Below, piece by piece: positions 1-9,616 of a stretch of 64,000 nt of DNA. A program made the translations under genes and the position numbers. The DNA lies in the NCBI RefSeq assembly GCF_002813915.1, contig NZ_CP019335.1, positions 2,339,777 to 2,403,776 on the forward strand, in the 5' to 3' direction. Under the pieces are notes generated by a model, which ran no database searches, was not told where the DNA came from, and saw nothing but the letters and a program-made list of their open reading frames with translations. The stretch comes from Tenacibaculum sp. SZ-18. Lineage in GTDB: Bacteria > Bacteroidota > Bacteroidia > Flavobacteriales > Flavobacteriaceae. Position 1 is the stretch's first letter; the number at the start of each line of letters is the position of its first letter.

Positions 1-957
1 ACTTACATTTTCATTATTCTTATCCTCGTTATAAGGCTTTGGTTTTTTACCAAATAAAGAAAAATGCACGAAACGCTTAGGATTTAGTTTCATCTCTCTT
101 AGCAACTCTTCCATTTCTTTAGTTGCGTTTGTAAGATTTGTGTAAAGTTGTTCATCAGACATTAATTTCCCTACCGTTCCTTTACCGCTTTCAATACCTT
201 TAATTAAGTTGTTAACGTTAGAAAGTGTCGATTCCAATTTCTTTACAGTCGCACCAAGATCAGATTTTGCTAAATCACCGGAAACTTTAGAAAAATCATC
301 TGTAATCTTTTTCGTGTTATCAAAAGTTACACTTATCTTTTCTTTGTTTGATTCGAGTATGTCATTAAATGAAACCATTGTGTTATTCAAACTAGAAACT
401 GTATTTTCGATACCAATGACACTACGATTTAAACTTTCACGAGCCTTTTTATCAAGTACTTGATTTAAACCTATAAGAAGTGAATCAGCTTCAACTAAAA
501 CATTTTCAAGCTTCGCCTGAATTGGATTCAACTTTTCACCAACAGATGAGAATAAATCAGACTCAATTTCTCCTTTTAAATAATCACCAGAAACTGCCAT
601 TTCTCCTTCATAATTTGGAATAATCGCTAAATTTTGACCTCCCATTAATCCAGCTGAATATATTTTCGCAATACTAGCTTTAGAAAACTGAAAATCATCT
701 TCTAATGACAAGCGCACTAATAAGCTACCTCGTTTATCAAGTTTTGGATTAAAGTTAATGGCATCAACTTTTCCTACTTGAAGTCCATTAATAGTGACAA
801 CACTCGCCTCGTTTAATCCATTTATATTATCATATTCAACATAAAAATGCCGTGAGTTTGGACTAAATAAGTCCTGTCTCTTCATAAAATTATACCCCCA
901 AACACCTAGAGCTATAATTAATAATGCTATGATTCCTGTTTTAAGTTCTTTTGACAT
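1..957 (-). CDS. MCE/MlaD family lipid-transport protein (3' end outside window)
   Basis: The frame is open from an ATG at 957 to the window edge (319 codons visible), so the C-terminus is missing. It starts MSKELKTGIIALLIIALGVW, a single N-terminal membrane anchor, followed by an MCE/MlaD domain at about residues 35-115 that includes the family-typical segment GLNEASVVTINGLQVGKV. Residues of about 125-290 are helical and coiled-coil-like, as in MlaD proteins that hexamerise in the periplasm. The family binds phospholipid and works with an ABC transporter in retrograde lipid transport between membranes. The gene lies 66 bases downstream of the amidase on the same strand and is probably co-transcribed with it. 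Partner mlaE/mlaF genes are not visible here. Family assignment is firm; the exact cargo is inferred. Confidence 0.88.
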   Translation of the reverse strand, partial: MSKELKTGIIALLIIALGVWGYNFMKRQDLFSPNSRHFYVEYDNINGLNEASVVTINGLQVGKVDAINFNPKLDKRGSLLVRLSLEDDFQFSKASIAKIYSAGLMGGQNLAIIPNYEGEMAVSGDYLKGEIESDLFSSVGEKLNPIQAKLENVLVEADSLLIGLNQVLDKKARESLNRSVIGIENTVSSLNNTMVSFNDILESNKEKISVTFDNTKKITDDFSKVSGDLAKSDLGATVKKLESTLSNVNNLIKGIESGKGTVGKLMSDEQLYTNLTNATKEMEELLREMKLNPKRFVHFSLFGKKPKPYNEDKNNENVS

Positions 958-1023
958 AAGCAAAGTTTGCTAGCCACGAAATTACTAATAATTTTCTTGA
1001 GAACAGATTAGATTTTTTCTAAA

Positions 1024-2421
1024 TTATGGTTTTTTTAGCGCTTCTCTAAGGGATATTTTAGTCCCATTTAAAAAAGCCACAATAAATGCATCTTTATGCC
1101 CAGCTTTTTTAGCTTCTTTTAACGCTATCTTTACTTTTGTAAAACTTTCTGAAGAACCATAATAATATTTGTAATATTCATCAATCACAAGCACCTCTAC
1201 GTTTTCTAATCCTTGAAAATTAAAGTTATCTTGAGAAAGGTATCTTTTGGATGCTGCTATCTGAACTTTGAATTCAATTTTATCAATTTTATTCTCGATT
1301 ACCTTAGGCTTCTCAGTATTTGAAGCAATTGTTGGTTTATTCTCTTTAACTTTCTCAATCAATTTTTTCTGACTATTCCTAACAGCAACAACTGTATCGG
1401 AACTAGTAATATCTTTTTTTATTGGGACAACTTTAACCACTTCCTTCTTTGGAGTTTCTTTTACTTTTACTTTTTTTGGTGGTGTTACTACTACTGAAAA
1501 CTCCTTTTTATCTGATCCTATTTTAACTAAACTATTCGGCTTGTCAGTCCTTTTTGTTTTATTGCTTATAATATCACTTTTCGATTCAGGTATTTTCTTT
1601 CTAATAACTTTTTGGTCCTCTACAGTATTCAGTTTAATACGGTCAATATACTTTTCAATCCCTTTTGCAATTGCACTGGCCATCCTTAACTGACCTGCAC
1701 CCGAATTTAAAAATTTTCCTTCTGCCTTATTTGTAAGAAACCCTAATTCTATAAGAACGCTTGGCATTACAGTTTCTCTTAGTACCAAAAAGTTATTCTG
1801 CTTTACGCTTCTACCGAATCTTTTAGCTCTTCTAAAATTACCTTGAACAAGTTCTGCAAATGCTAAACTTTCATCTAAATTCTCTTCCTGTAACATTGAT
1901 AAACTTATTACAGATTCGGGAGAATTTGGATCGTAATCATAATTCTGTTTGTAATTATCTTCTAAAAGAATTACTGCGTTTTCTCTTTTCGCAATTTCTA
2001 AATTTTGCTTATTACCACTTAATCCTAGTACAAAAGTACCTGCTCCATGTGCTTTTGGGTTTGTGTATGAATCACAATGAACCGAAACAAACAAATCAGC
2101 TTTATTATCATTTGCTATTTTCGCACGATTATGTAATTCAATAAAGACATCTTTATCTCGTGTGTAAATTACTTTAAGATTTTTATTTTTCTTAAGAATT
2201 TTACCAACCTCCAAAACTACCTTCAGGGCAATCTTCTTTTCTCTATACCCATTTCCTAAATTACCTGGATCTTTCCCTCCATGACCGGCATCTAGCACGA
2301 CGATATATTTCTTCTGTGCATCAACTCTCGTATTGTTCGAAATAAAAAGTATCAAAAACAAAAGAAAACACAATGCTGAAGTGTTGGTTTTATATTTGCT
2401 GAATTTTAAGAATTGCATCAA
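1024..2421 (-). CDS. N-acetylmuramoyl-L-alanine amidase (Amidase_3) with SPOR-like C-terminus
   Basis: This 465-residue exported zinc amidase cleaves the bond between MurNAc and L-Ala of peptidoglycan in the periplasm. Residues 1-35 hold a signal sequence (LCFLLFLILFISNN core). The catalytic domain covers about 39-260: zinc ligands H47 (LDAGHGG), E61 (YREKK) and H115 (SVHCDS), and the catalytic glutamate E225 (LIELGFLTN). A basic, low-complexity linker follows at about 265-375. The last 90 residues (FKVQIAAS ... YKYYYGSS ... DAFIVAFLNG) resemble a degenerate SPOR domain, which would bind denuded glycan strands at the septum. The MCE gene follows 66 bases downstream. A promoter-like motif lies at 2490-2520. 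Confident in family; septal targeting is inferred. Confidence 0.93.
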   Translation of the reverse strand: MMQFLKFSKYKTNTSALCFLLFLILFISNNTRVDAQKKYIVVLDAGHGGKDPGNLGNGYREKKIALKVVLEVGKILKKNKNLKVIYTRDKDVFIELHNRAKIANDNKADLFVSVHCDSYTNPKAHGAGTFVLGLSGNKQNLEIAKRENAVILLEDNYKQNYDYDPNSPESVISLSMLQEENLDESLAFAELVQGNFRRAKRFGRSVKQNNFLVLRETVMPSVLIELGFLTNKAEGKFLNSGAGQLRMASAIAKGIEKYIDRIKLNTVEDQKVIRKKIPESKSDIISNKTKRTDKPNSLVKIGSDKKEFSVVVTPPKKVKVKETPKKEVVKVVPIKKDITSSDTVVAVRNSQKKLIEKVKENKPTIASNTEKPKVIENKIDKIEFKVQIAASKRYLSQDNFNFQGLENVEVLVIDEYYKYYYGSSESFTKVKIALKEAKKAGHKDAFIVAFLNGTKISLREALKKP

Positions 2422-2489
2422 TAAAATTTAACTATTTTTGGCTTCTGAAATTTGGTGCTCCAAAGATTGAGCCATACTTTTATGTGACA

Positions 2490-2520
2490 CAAAAATAGCA
2501 TTTATCGGATTGAAAGCAAA
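2490..2520 (-). promoter_or_regulatory. Bacteroidota-type promoter for the amidase gene
   Basis: Read on the minus strand, TTTG (2520-2517), a 19-base spacer, then TATTTTTG (2497-2490) matches the Bacteroidota consensus TTG-N17..23-TAnnTTTG. It predicts a start near 2484 and a leader of about 60 bases before the amidase ATG at 2421. The -33 part overlaps the first codons of the divergent lptD-like gene. This is a consensus match, not a mapped start. Confidence 0.5.
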
Positions 2521-5224
2521 TTCATTGTACATACTTTTAGTTTTCTCCTTCTTTTGTTTTCAAAAAGGTTTAGCTCAGGAGATTGGAAAAAAAGATATTC
2601 CAAAACAGAATGTGATCAAAAAAGATTCTGTGAAAACAATCAGTAAAAAAACTCAAATCGACTTAAAAAAAGGAGTAAAAACTGAAATTGAAGTAGATTC
2701 AACTAAAACAGATTCTATCATAAAACCAAAAGAAGCGATTCAATACGACATTCTTCACAACGCTCAAGATTATACCATACAAAACGCAAAAAACAAAACC
2801 ATCACATTATATAACGAAGCAGAAGTTGATTATGGTGACATCAATTTAAAAGCTGGAAAAATAATCATTGATTACAAAAACAATACTGTTTACGCCACGG
2901 GAATTAAAGATAGCACAGGTTATGTACAACGCCCTATTTTCAAACAAGGAAATCAAGAGTCAGAACAAGATTCTATTTTATATAATTTCAAAAGTGAAAA
3001 AGCCTTAATTTATGGTATTAAAACTGTACAAGGAGAAATGATTACTTACGGTGAAAAAACCAAAAGAATTAATGACTCTACGGTTTATATGAGTAAATTA
3101 AGATTTACTACTTCAAAAAAGAAAATTCCTGACTACTATATTTCAACAAATAAAGCGAAATTGGTACCAGGAAAAAAGATAATTGTTGGAGGAAGTAATT
3201 TAGTTTTGGCCGACGTGCCTACACCTCTATACTTGCCTTTTGCATACTTTCCGTTAACACAAGGAAGGACATCTGGATTTATAATTCCTACTTGGGGAGA
3301 AAACAATCAGCAAGGATTTTTCTTACAGAACGGTGGGTATTATTTTGCATTAAACGATTATTTCGATCTTGAACTTACTGGGGATATATATTCTAATGGA
3401 AGTTGGGCAATCAATTCTAATTCTGCATACAAAAAGAGATATAAATATTCTGGGAGACTTAGTTTTAGATATCAAAACTTGACCAATGGGATTAAAGGTT
3501 TTAGTGATTTTTCAAAATCCGCCAATTACAACATTTCTTGGAATCACAGACAAGATCCGAAGACAAGTCCGAACTCAAACTTATCTGCGCAGGTTAATAT
3601 TAGCAGTAGCAGCCAATTCTTCCGACAATCTTTAAATCAAATTGATCAAAACCAGCAATTCAATAATAGTTTTAACTCCTCTATTAGTTATTACAAAAAA
3701 TTTGTTGGTACTCCTTTTAATACAACCATTACCCTAAGTCACCAACAAAATTCGAATAACGAAACTGTAACTATGACATTGCCTTCGGTCCAAATAAACA
3801 TGGATAGAATTTATCCATTTGCAGGAAAAGGAGGAGTGAAGAAAAATGCGATTCAGAGAATAGGTACCACATACAATGTAAAAGGTAGATTGGATGTAAA
3901 TACTACCGAAGATGATTTTTTAACTTCAAAAATGTTTGAAGGATCAAAATCTGGGATTGAACACGCAATCAGTGCTACCACCAATATGAAAGCTTTTAAA
4001 TATTTTACTTTAACACCTGTTTTTAACTACAGAGACGTTTGGTATTTTAGTAAAATTAATAAGAGATATGACACTTCAATTCCAGATGAAGCTAATGAAA
4101 ATCAAGGAACTGTTGTGAATGATACCATTAGTGGATTTAATAGATTCAATAGTTATAATTTTGGAACATCCTTAAGTACTGTTATTTACGGAAACTTTGA
4201 ATTTAGTAAAGGACGCTTAAAAGCTTTAAGACACACCATAACACCGACGATTACGTGGAACTATACTCCTGATCTTGCTTCTAAATATCAATTAACGGTT
4301 CCTAGAAGTGATGAGCCTGATGATTTTCTTACTTACACACAATTTGAAGGTGGAATTTTTGGACAACCAACTGGAGGAATACAAAATAGGTTGACATTTG
4401 CTGTTAACAATAAACTTGAAGCCAAGATTAGTCCAAAAGATGAAGATAGCGATGAAAAAGATAGAAAAGTTACACTTATTAACAACTTAAATTTTAACAC
4501 TAGTTATAATATTGCTGGAGACTCCCTCCGTTGGAGTAATGTAAATTTCAATATGGGAATTCCGTTTTTTAAGAACAAAATGGTTCTAAACTTTACAGGT
4601 ACTTTAAACCCATATCAAGTAACAGAAAATGGTGTTGAAATTGATAAGTTTAACAAAGCAATTTTCAGACTTGAAAATTTAGCATTAACAACTGGATACG
4701 CTTTTTCAAGTAAAGATTTTGAAAAGAAGGACGATTCGGAAAAAAAAGATGATAAAAATAACGATGGTAATAATTTACCTGACGTTTTAGGATCAAATAT
4801 AAACCCAAATAGAGGCTTTGCAAATCGAGCTTCTTCGGGAAACCAAGGCAAGCAAGAAGAGAAAACAGCAGATCTCTATCGGAATAAAATGCCTTGGAAT
4901 TTGAGTTTTAATTATAGTATAATATATAACAATAATGGCTATAATTTCTCTGGAATTCGAAACCATGTTACTTCGTTCAATGGTAGTATAGATCTTACTC
5001 CAAAATGGAAACTCGGAGTAAATTCTGGGTATAGTTTTACAGATGGAGCCTTTACAAATGCGACATTTAATTTTAGTAGAGATTTAGATAGCTGGAGGTT
5101 TAATTTCAACTGGACTCCTTTCGGTAGATTTACATCTTACTATTTCTTTATCGGAATAAAATCATCAATGTTAAGCGACTTAAAATGGGATAAAAATCAA
5201 CCGCCAGACAGACGCTTATTTTAA
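2510..5224 (+). CDS. LptD-like outer-membrane LPS assembly protein
   Basis: This 904-residue protein has a signal peptide (MKANSLYILLVFSFFCFQKG, cleaved near LAQ). An OstA/LptA-like beta-jellyroll is predicted at about residues 80-230 (AEVDYGDINLKAGKIIIDYK), followed by a beta-strand-rich barrel to the end. Such proteins form the outer-membrane channel that inserts LPS. Residues of about 736-765 are a very acidic/lysine loop (EKKDDSEKKDDKNN), likely extracellular or periplasmic. The start is a TTG; the next in-frame ATG would remove the signal peptide, so TTG is preferred. The gene is divergent from the amidase and 11 bases ahead of a RidA gene. It is much longer than the conserved core of E. 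coli LptD and I use the name by family, not by symbol. Confidence 0.85.
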   Translation: MKANSLYILLVFSFFCFQKGLAQEIGKKDIPKQNVIKKDSVKTISKKTQIDLKKGVKTEIEVDSTKTDSIIKPKEAIQYDILHNAQDYTIQNAKNKTITLYNEAEVDYGDINLKAGKIIIDYKNNTVYATGIKDSTGYVQRPIFKQGNQESEQDSILYNFKSEKALIYGIKTVQGEMITYGEKTKRINDSTVYMSKLRFTTSKKKIPDYYISTNKAKLVPGKKIIVGGSNLVLADVPTPLYLPFAYFPLTQGRTSGFIIPTWGENNQQGFFLQNGGYYFALNDYFDLELTGDIYSNGSWAINSNSAYKKRYKYSGRLSFRYQNLTNGIKGFSDFSKSANYNISWNHRQDPKTSPNSNLSAQVNISSSSQFFRQSLNQIDQNQQFNNSFNSSISYYKKFVGTPFNTTITLSHQQNSNNETVTMTLPSVQINMDRIYPFAGKGGVKKNAIQRIGTTYNVKGRLDVNTTEDDFLTSKMFEGSKSGIEHAISATTNMKAFKYFTLTPVFNYRDVWYFSKINKRYDTSIPDEANENQGTVVNDTISGFNRFNSYNFGTSLSTVIYGNFEFSKGRLKALRHTITPTITWNYTPDLASKYQLTVPRSDEPDDFLTYTQFEGGIFGQPTGGIQNRLTFAVNNKLEAKISPKDEDSDEKDRKVTLINNLNFNTSYNIAGDSLRWSNVNFNMGIPFFKNKMVLNFTGTLNPYQVTENGVEIDKFNKAIFRLENLALTTGYAFSSKDFEKKDDSEKKDDKNNDGNNLPDVLGSNINPNRGFANRASSGNQGKQEEKTADLYRNKMPWNLSFNYSIIYNNNGYNFSGIRNHVTSFNGSIDLTPKWKLGVNSGYSFTDGAFTNATFNFSRDLDSWRFNFNWTPFGRFTSYYFFIGIKSSMLSDLKWDKNQPPDRRLF

Positions 5225-5235
5225 ACGAATAATTT

Positions 5236-5619
5236 ATGAAAAAAATAATCAATACAACAAAAGCACCAGCTCCTATCGGTCCATATAATCAAGCAGTTTT
5301 ATCAGGAAACACATTATATACCTCAGGTCAGATTGCCATTAACCCAAAAACTGGAGAATTAGTTTTAGATGATATTAAAACAGAAACTAAGCAAGTTATG
5401 GAAAATATGAAAGCCGTTTTACAAGCTGGGGAAATGACTTTTGAAAATGTTATCAAAACTTCTATTTTTATTTCAGACATGAATAACTTTTCTGAAATAA
5501 ACGAAGTTTATGGTTCTTATTTTAATGATGAGAACGCACCCGCGAGAGAAACTGTTGAAGTTGCTAACCTACCGAAATTTGTAAATGTAGAAATCAGCAT
5601 GATTGCAATTAAAAGTTAA
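5236..5619 (+). CDS. ridA: RidA family reactive enamine/imine deaminase
   Basis: This 127-residue cytosolic protein has the usual RidA length. It hydrolyses 2-aminoacrylate and related enamine/imine intermediates formed by PLP enzymes such as serine/threonine dehydratases. Diagnostic parts are the N-terminal AP-IGPYNQAV segment (residues 12-21), SGQI at 30-33, the substrate-carboxylate arginine R104 (APARETVEV) and E119 near the C-terminus. It starts 11 bases after the LptD-like stop, so it is probably translated from the same transcript even though the functions are unrelated. The L-serine dehydratase at 16.9 kb is one plausible source of its substrate. Assignment to RidA is firm. Confidence 0.95.
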   Translation: MKKIINTTKAPAPIGPYNQAVLSGNTLYTSGQIAINPKTGELVLDDIKTETKQVMENMKAVLQAGEMTFENVIKTSIFISDMNNFSEINEVYGSYFNDENAPARETVEVANLPKFVNVEISMIAIKS

Positions 5620-5636
5620 AGTTTTTTTATTTAACT

Positions 5637-5648
5637 GTTAACCTTTGA
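5637..5648 (+). promoter_or_regulatory. Shared 12-base upstream element GTTAACCTTTGA (copy 1)
   Basis: GTTAACCTTTGA lies 43 bases upstream of the lipoprotein ATG at 5692. An identical 12-mer lies at 9567-9578, 38 bases upstream of another exported-protein gene. About 20 bases downstream both copies have a similar block (GATAGGAACAT here, GTATAAACAT there). It could be a promoter element or an operator; neither is proven. Confidence 0.4.
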
Positions 5649-5691
5649 AGTATTACTTACACAAAAGGATAGGAACATTTAAAATAAAAAA

Positions 5692-6342
5692 ATGAAAATT
5701 TCAATACTAAAACTACTCGTTACCCCCTTGTTAATTTTTTCGTGCTCTAATAATACGGACACTGAAGTACTGGAAAACGAAAAACAAAGTTCAGAACTTA
5801 AAGTAGCTCAAAAATCTTTAGAGGAAGAAGCAAATCTCGAAAATACTTATTATGAAGAGCACTTGTATGCCTATTATTTAGAATCTACGATTACCGAATT
5901 ATATGTTCTTAAAGAAGCATATTTACTCAAAATAGAGCAGGGAGATGAAGACTATATTGAAAAATTAGAGCTTTTACAAAAACAAATCGAGGAAAACGAA
6001 AGGATTCTTAAATATGTCCGAATTCGTCCTGTTATGCCAAAACTTCCTCCTCCTCCAGTTCCATGTCCTAAAAAAACTATTAGTTGTAGAATATCATTTG
6101 AACATATTGATTTTATATTATTTCATAATAATATCAAAGAAGTTTCGATCAAACTTGTAACGGAAGAAGGAGAAGAAATAAGCGAAAATAGTCAATTATT
6201 TGCTGCAGAAAATTTCGAAGGATTTCCAGCGGTAAAATTAGATAAAAAAGATTATAGAGGAAATGCTATATTAAGTATCGATAAATATGATGTAGACCAG
6301 GAGAAGAAAATATCATACAGTTTAAACATTTATATCGAATAG
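5692..6342 (+). CDS. Lipoprotein with helical stretch and proline-rich linker, unknown function
   Basis: This 216-residue protein is not recognised as a named family. The N-terminus is a lipoprotein signal (LLVTPLLIFSC, lipidated cysteine C18). Residues of about 28-110 are strongly charged and helical, probably coiled coil (many E, K, L). A proline-rich hinge follows at about 112-125 (MPKLPPPPVPCP). Residues 126-216 look like a small beta-rich domain. Two cysteines near the hinge could form a disulphide. It lies 56 bases upstream of the TPR-CHAT gene in the same direction and may be co-transcribed with it. A GTTAACCTTTGA element precedes it. No function should be assigned. Confidence 0.75.
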   Translation: MKISILKLLVTPLLIFSCSNNTDTEVLENEKQSSELKVAQKSLEEEANLENTYYEEHLYAYYLESTITELYVLKEAYLLKIEQGDEDYIEKLELLQKQIEENERILKYVRIRPVMPKLPPPPVPCPKKTISCRISFEHIDFILFHNNIKEVSIKLVTEEGEEISENSQLFAAENFEGFPAVKLDKKDYRGNAILSIDKYDVDQEKKISYSLNIYIE

Positions 6343-6398
6343 AATTTTAGTTCTATTGATTAAAAAATTAGTAGTTTAGCTTCCATATTATATGGATT

Positions 6399-9191
6399 AT
6401 GAAAGCTAAACTACTTTTTTTATTCCTCCCACTATTCTATTATTCTTATTCTCAAAACGATTCTATCAATGATGTAAATTTTAAAGTTTATACAAATAAG
6501 GCTTATCAATTCTTATATTCAAATCAGGATAGTGCCTATCATTACTTTAATAATGCATTAAAAATTAGCAAACACCAACAGTGGTACGAATATCAAGCCA
6601 ATCTTTTATCATATATTATTTATGTTAGTGACTATCATTATAATTTACCCGTTTTAAAGAAAAACTTAAACGAACTTGAGTCATTATTGGTTAATTTTAA
6701 AGATTCTTTAAGTTCAACTTCCTACTCCGAAACTCTTGCCTTATTCCAATTAAATAAAGGAAATTATTATTATAAATTAAGAGATTACAAAAGAGCAAAA
6801 CCACTTTTTCTTGAGTTATATGATTCGTTGAAATCTCAGAAAACTCATGAGAGCATTACAAATCTAGCCAGTATTTATTCCTTTCTAACTAATATTTACA
6901 TTAGTGAAGGAAAGTATAATCTTGCAGAAAATTTTAATGAAAAAGCAGCCATTTTATTAGATCAATATCCGAAATATTTCCAAGATGTTGAATCTAGAAA
7001 AATGCTACTTAAAGGGTATCTCGCAAATATTTACAATGCTAGAAAAGAATATAAAAATGGTACTGTTCTTTTGCAGGAAATTGTCAGTTTTTATGAAAAT
7101 AAATCTTACACGAACTCTTTAATCGCGTCTTATCAAGCCTTAATTAACTGTTATATAACTATAGATAAAACTGATAAAGCAATTGAACTTTTATCAAAAT
7201 CTAAAAATCTATATAGACAGGAAGATCCATTTTATAAAATTCTCTTAGAATTATACGGAGATGTTTACGCAAGAAAAGAGCAATATACTAACTCATTAAA
7301 TTACTACCAACAATCTCTAAAACATTACAAATCATATAGAAACAATGAAAGACATATCGATATTGCTCTAATTCTAAAGAAAATAGCCCACACCTATTAT
7401 TTAGCCAATGATTTTAATCAAGCTTTAACTTACATTAATAAATCCCTACAGAACCTTAGTTTACAAAAAAAGTCTTCTTCAATCTCTTCTGTAAGCGATA
7501 TATTAATCAATGATAATACCATCGAAATTTTACATTTAAAATCAAAAATCATCACCAAAGTTTTTGAAAAAACATCAAATATAGAAGACTTAGATAAAGC
7601 CTTGGACGTGAGTAAATTTGCACTGGATGTTTTAAATGTAATTAAACCTAGGTTAGAAAATAAAAATGACAAACAATTTTTAATAAATGACATTTATCCA
7701 ATTTATGAAACAGCTTTAAATCAATGTTTTTTATTGTACAACTCAACCCGAGCAAAAAAGTATTTAAATGATGCATTTAACATTTTAGAGAAAAGTAAAT
7801 CTACCCAATTACTGGAAGCGTTAAACCTTACGAAAGCTTTAAAATTCGATAATATTCCTCAAAAAATTATTGATAGAGAACAGCAACTTCAAGCAAATAT
7901 TTCTAAGTTAGAAACTGATATTTATATTTCTAAAACTTCAAGAAATAAACAAAAAGAATTAATTAAAGCGAGAGAGTTACACAATAATTTTCTAGATTCT
8001 ATCAAACAAAATCAACCCAAATATCACAATCTAAAATACAATTACGAAGTAGTTTCTTTAGATACTGTTAAAGAAGGACTAAAAAAGGATGAAGGTAAAT
8101 TATCATTCCTTTACGGCAAGGATTATATTTATCAATTTATAATCACCAATGATAAAGTTGATCTATTAAGATTTGAGAATAGTCAAGAGTTTCAAAAAGA
8201 ACTTTCAAATTTTTATGAAGTGGTTTCCAATTTCAAAAGTAAATACGATACTGCTAAGGTATTCTCTCTTTTTAATAAATTAATCCCTAACATATTAAAA
8301 GGTAAATCTGACATTACTATATTACCTGATGGACTCTTATATTATATTCCTTTTGAAGCATTATCAATTTCTTCTTCCGAAACCAATTACTTATTAAATT
8401 CTACCGCCATTAGTTATGGTAATTCTTTCACTCTATTAGCTGAAATAGATAAAATTCAATCTGAAAAATCAACAAAGAAAAAAATTCTTGCAATAGCACC
8501 TGAGTTTTACAATATGACAAGTAAGGAAACAAGAGCTAATTTTAGTCCTCTAGTTTTTAACACCAAGGAGGTACATAATATCGCGACAATATTTAATACG
8601 GATACAATAATTGGTAAAAACGCTACTTTAAATAAAATCAAAAATCGACTCAAAGATTATCAGGTTTTACATTTTGCAACCCATGCTTCTGCAAACGATG
8701 AATATCCTGACTTTTCTTATTTAGCCTTTTCACCAACACAAAAAGAAAGTAATCTTTGGTATGTTAAAGATATTTATAATACCAAGCTTAATGCAGATTT
8801 AGTTGCTTTAAGCGCATGTCAAACAGGAATTGGAAGATTGGAAAATGGCGAGGGTAATATTAGTCTGGCAAGAGCTTTTTCTTATGCTGGTGCTAAATCT
8901 TTAGTTAAAAGTTTGTGGAAAGTAAATGATCGTTCTTCATCGGAAATTATGAGTTTTTTTTATAAAGAATTGAAAAGAGGAGAAAATAAAAAAACTGCAT
9001 TACAAAGAGCTAAAAGGGAATATTTAAACACGACCATTGAGAAACTAAAACATCCATTTTATTGGGCAGGATTTGTAATTAATGGTGATACAAAACCTAT
9101 AATTTCATCAACCAAATATAGTTGGATTATAGTTGTTTTATTTGCCGTTGGACTATTTGTACTGATAAGAAACTACCAACTAAAACGCTAA
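6399..9191 (+). CDS. Exported TPR-CHAT caspase-like protein, C-terminal membrane anchor
   Basis: This 930-residue protein begins with a signal peptide (MKAKLLFLFLPLFYYSYSQ). Residues of about 30-470 are TPR-like helical repeats (e.g. GDVYARKEQYTNSLNYYQQS), and about 480-540 are coiled coil. A CHAT domain covers about 590-900. The putative caspase-like dyad is H762 (HFATHAS) and C807 (LSACQTG), and the domain ends with HPFYWAGFVINGD. A single transmembrane helix at about 907-924 is followed by a short basic tail (RNYQLKR). This topology puts the sensor and protease in the periplasm. CHAT proteins are clan CD proteases, and some act in immunity or cell death. Here no gasdermin or CRISPR partner is adjacent, so its target is unknown. 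Confidence 0.9.
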   Translation: MKAKLLFLFLPLFYYSYSQNDSINDVNFKVYTNKAYQFLYSNQDSAYHYFNNALKISKHQQWYEYQANLLSYIIYVSDYHYNLPVLKKNLNELESLLVNFKDSLSSTSYSETLALFQLNKGNYYYKLRDYKRAKPLFLELYDSLKSQKTHESITNLASIYSFLTNIYISEGKYNLAENFNEKAAILLDQYPKYFQDVESRKMLLKGYLANIYNARKEYKNGTVLLQEIVSFYENKSYTNSLIASYQALINCYITIDKTDKAIELLSKSKNLYRQEDPFYKILLELYGDVYARKEQYTNSLNYYQQSLKHYKSYRNNERHIDIALILKKIAHTYYLANDFNQALTYINKSLQNLSLQKKSSSISSVSDILINDNTIEILHLKSKIITKVFEKTSNIEDLDKALDVSKFALDVLNVIKPRLENKNDKQFLINDIYPIYETALNQCFLLYNSTRAKKYLNDAFNILEKSKSTQLLEALNLTKALKFDNIPQKIIDREQQLQANISKLETDIYISKTSRNKQKELIKARELHNNFLDSIKQNQPKYHNLKYNYEVVSLDTVKEGLKKDEGKLSFLYGKDYIYQFIITNDKVDLLRFENSQEFQKELSNFYEVVSNFKSKYDTAKVFSLFNKLIPNILKGKSDITILPDGLLYYIPFEALSISSSETNYLLNSTAISYGNSFTLLAEIDKIQSEKSTKKKILAIAPEFYNMTSKETRANFSPLVFNTKEVHNIATIFNTDTIIGKNATLNKIKNRLKDYQVLHFATHASANDEYPDFSYLAFSPTQKESNLWYVKDIYNTKLNADLVALSACQTGIGRLENGEGNISLARAFSYAGAKSLVKSLWKVNDRSSSEIMSFFYKELKRGENKKTALQRAKREYLNTTIEKLKHPFYWAGFVINGDTKPIISSTKYSWIIVVLFAVGLFVLIRNYQLKR

Positions 9192-9214
9192 AAAACTGGA
9201 GTCTCTATACTTAT

Positions 9215-9239
9215 ATCATCTGAGAAAGAAACAGATGAT
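9215..9239 (+). terminator. Weak hairpin after the CHAT gene
   Basis: ATCATCTG (9215-9222) and CAGATGAT (9232-9239) form a perfect 8-base stem with a 9-base loop, 24 bases after the CHAT stop. There is only a short T stretch after it, so termination is uncertain. Confidence 0.35.
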
Positions 9240-9566
9240 TCTTTACAAAAAAGCTTTCTAATTCTCGTTGAATTAAAAAGCTAGTAATGATCACCAATAT
9301 TTATTATTTCAATCCCTATATCATTAAATATTGAATCATATAACTAAAGAAATAAATCTATTTGAAACTAGAAAAGATAAAATTTCAATTAAAGCTTAAC
9401 ATTTTACGCTTTTCATTAAAAAAAACTCAAGATAAATATTTTTTAATTTGAATTAACTTTTCTTTAATTCTAAACCATTTACTTAAAAAATAAGTTTTTT
9501 CTAGTCTACGAAAAGCCCAGTATAACTAAGACAGACTTACCTCAACTAAATAAAAATAAAAAAAGT

Positions 9567-9578
9567 GTTAACCTTTGA
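9567..9578 (+). promoter_or_regulatory. Shared 12-base upstream element GTTAACCTTTGA (copy 2)
   Basis: This is identical to 5637-5648 and lies 38 bases upstream of the ATG at 9617. It contains TAACCTTTG, which resembles the TAnnTTTG -7 box but with three instead of two intervening bases. Confidence 0.4.
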
Positions 9579-9616
9579 GCTTTTTTCATCACTAACAAGT
9601 ATAAACATTAAATAAG

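Larger units (their letters stand above)
9192..9616. other. 425-base intergenic region
   Basis: No credible coding sequence is seen. It contains a hairpin just after the CHAT gene (9215-9239), AT-rich sequence without recognisable structure, and the GTTAACCTTTGA element at 9567-9578 near its right end. Confidence 0.6.

Noticed and set aside
5692..9191. Lipoprotein plus TPR-CHAT as a gasdermin-type or CRISPR-linked defence pair
   Set aside because: The lipoprotein has an export signal and no pore-forming-like region, and no CRISPR, reverse transcriptase or gasdermin gene is near.
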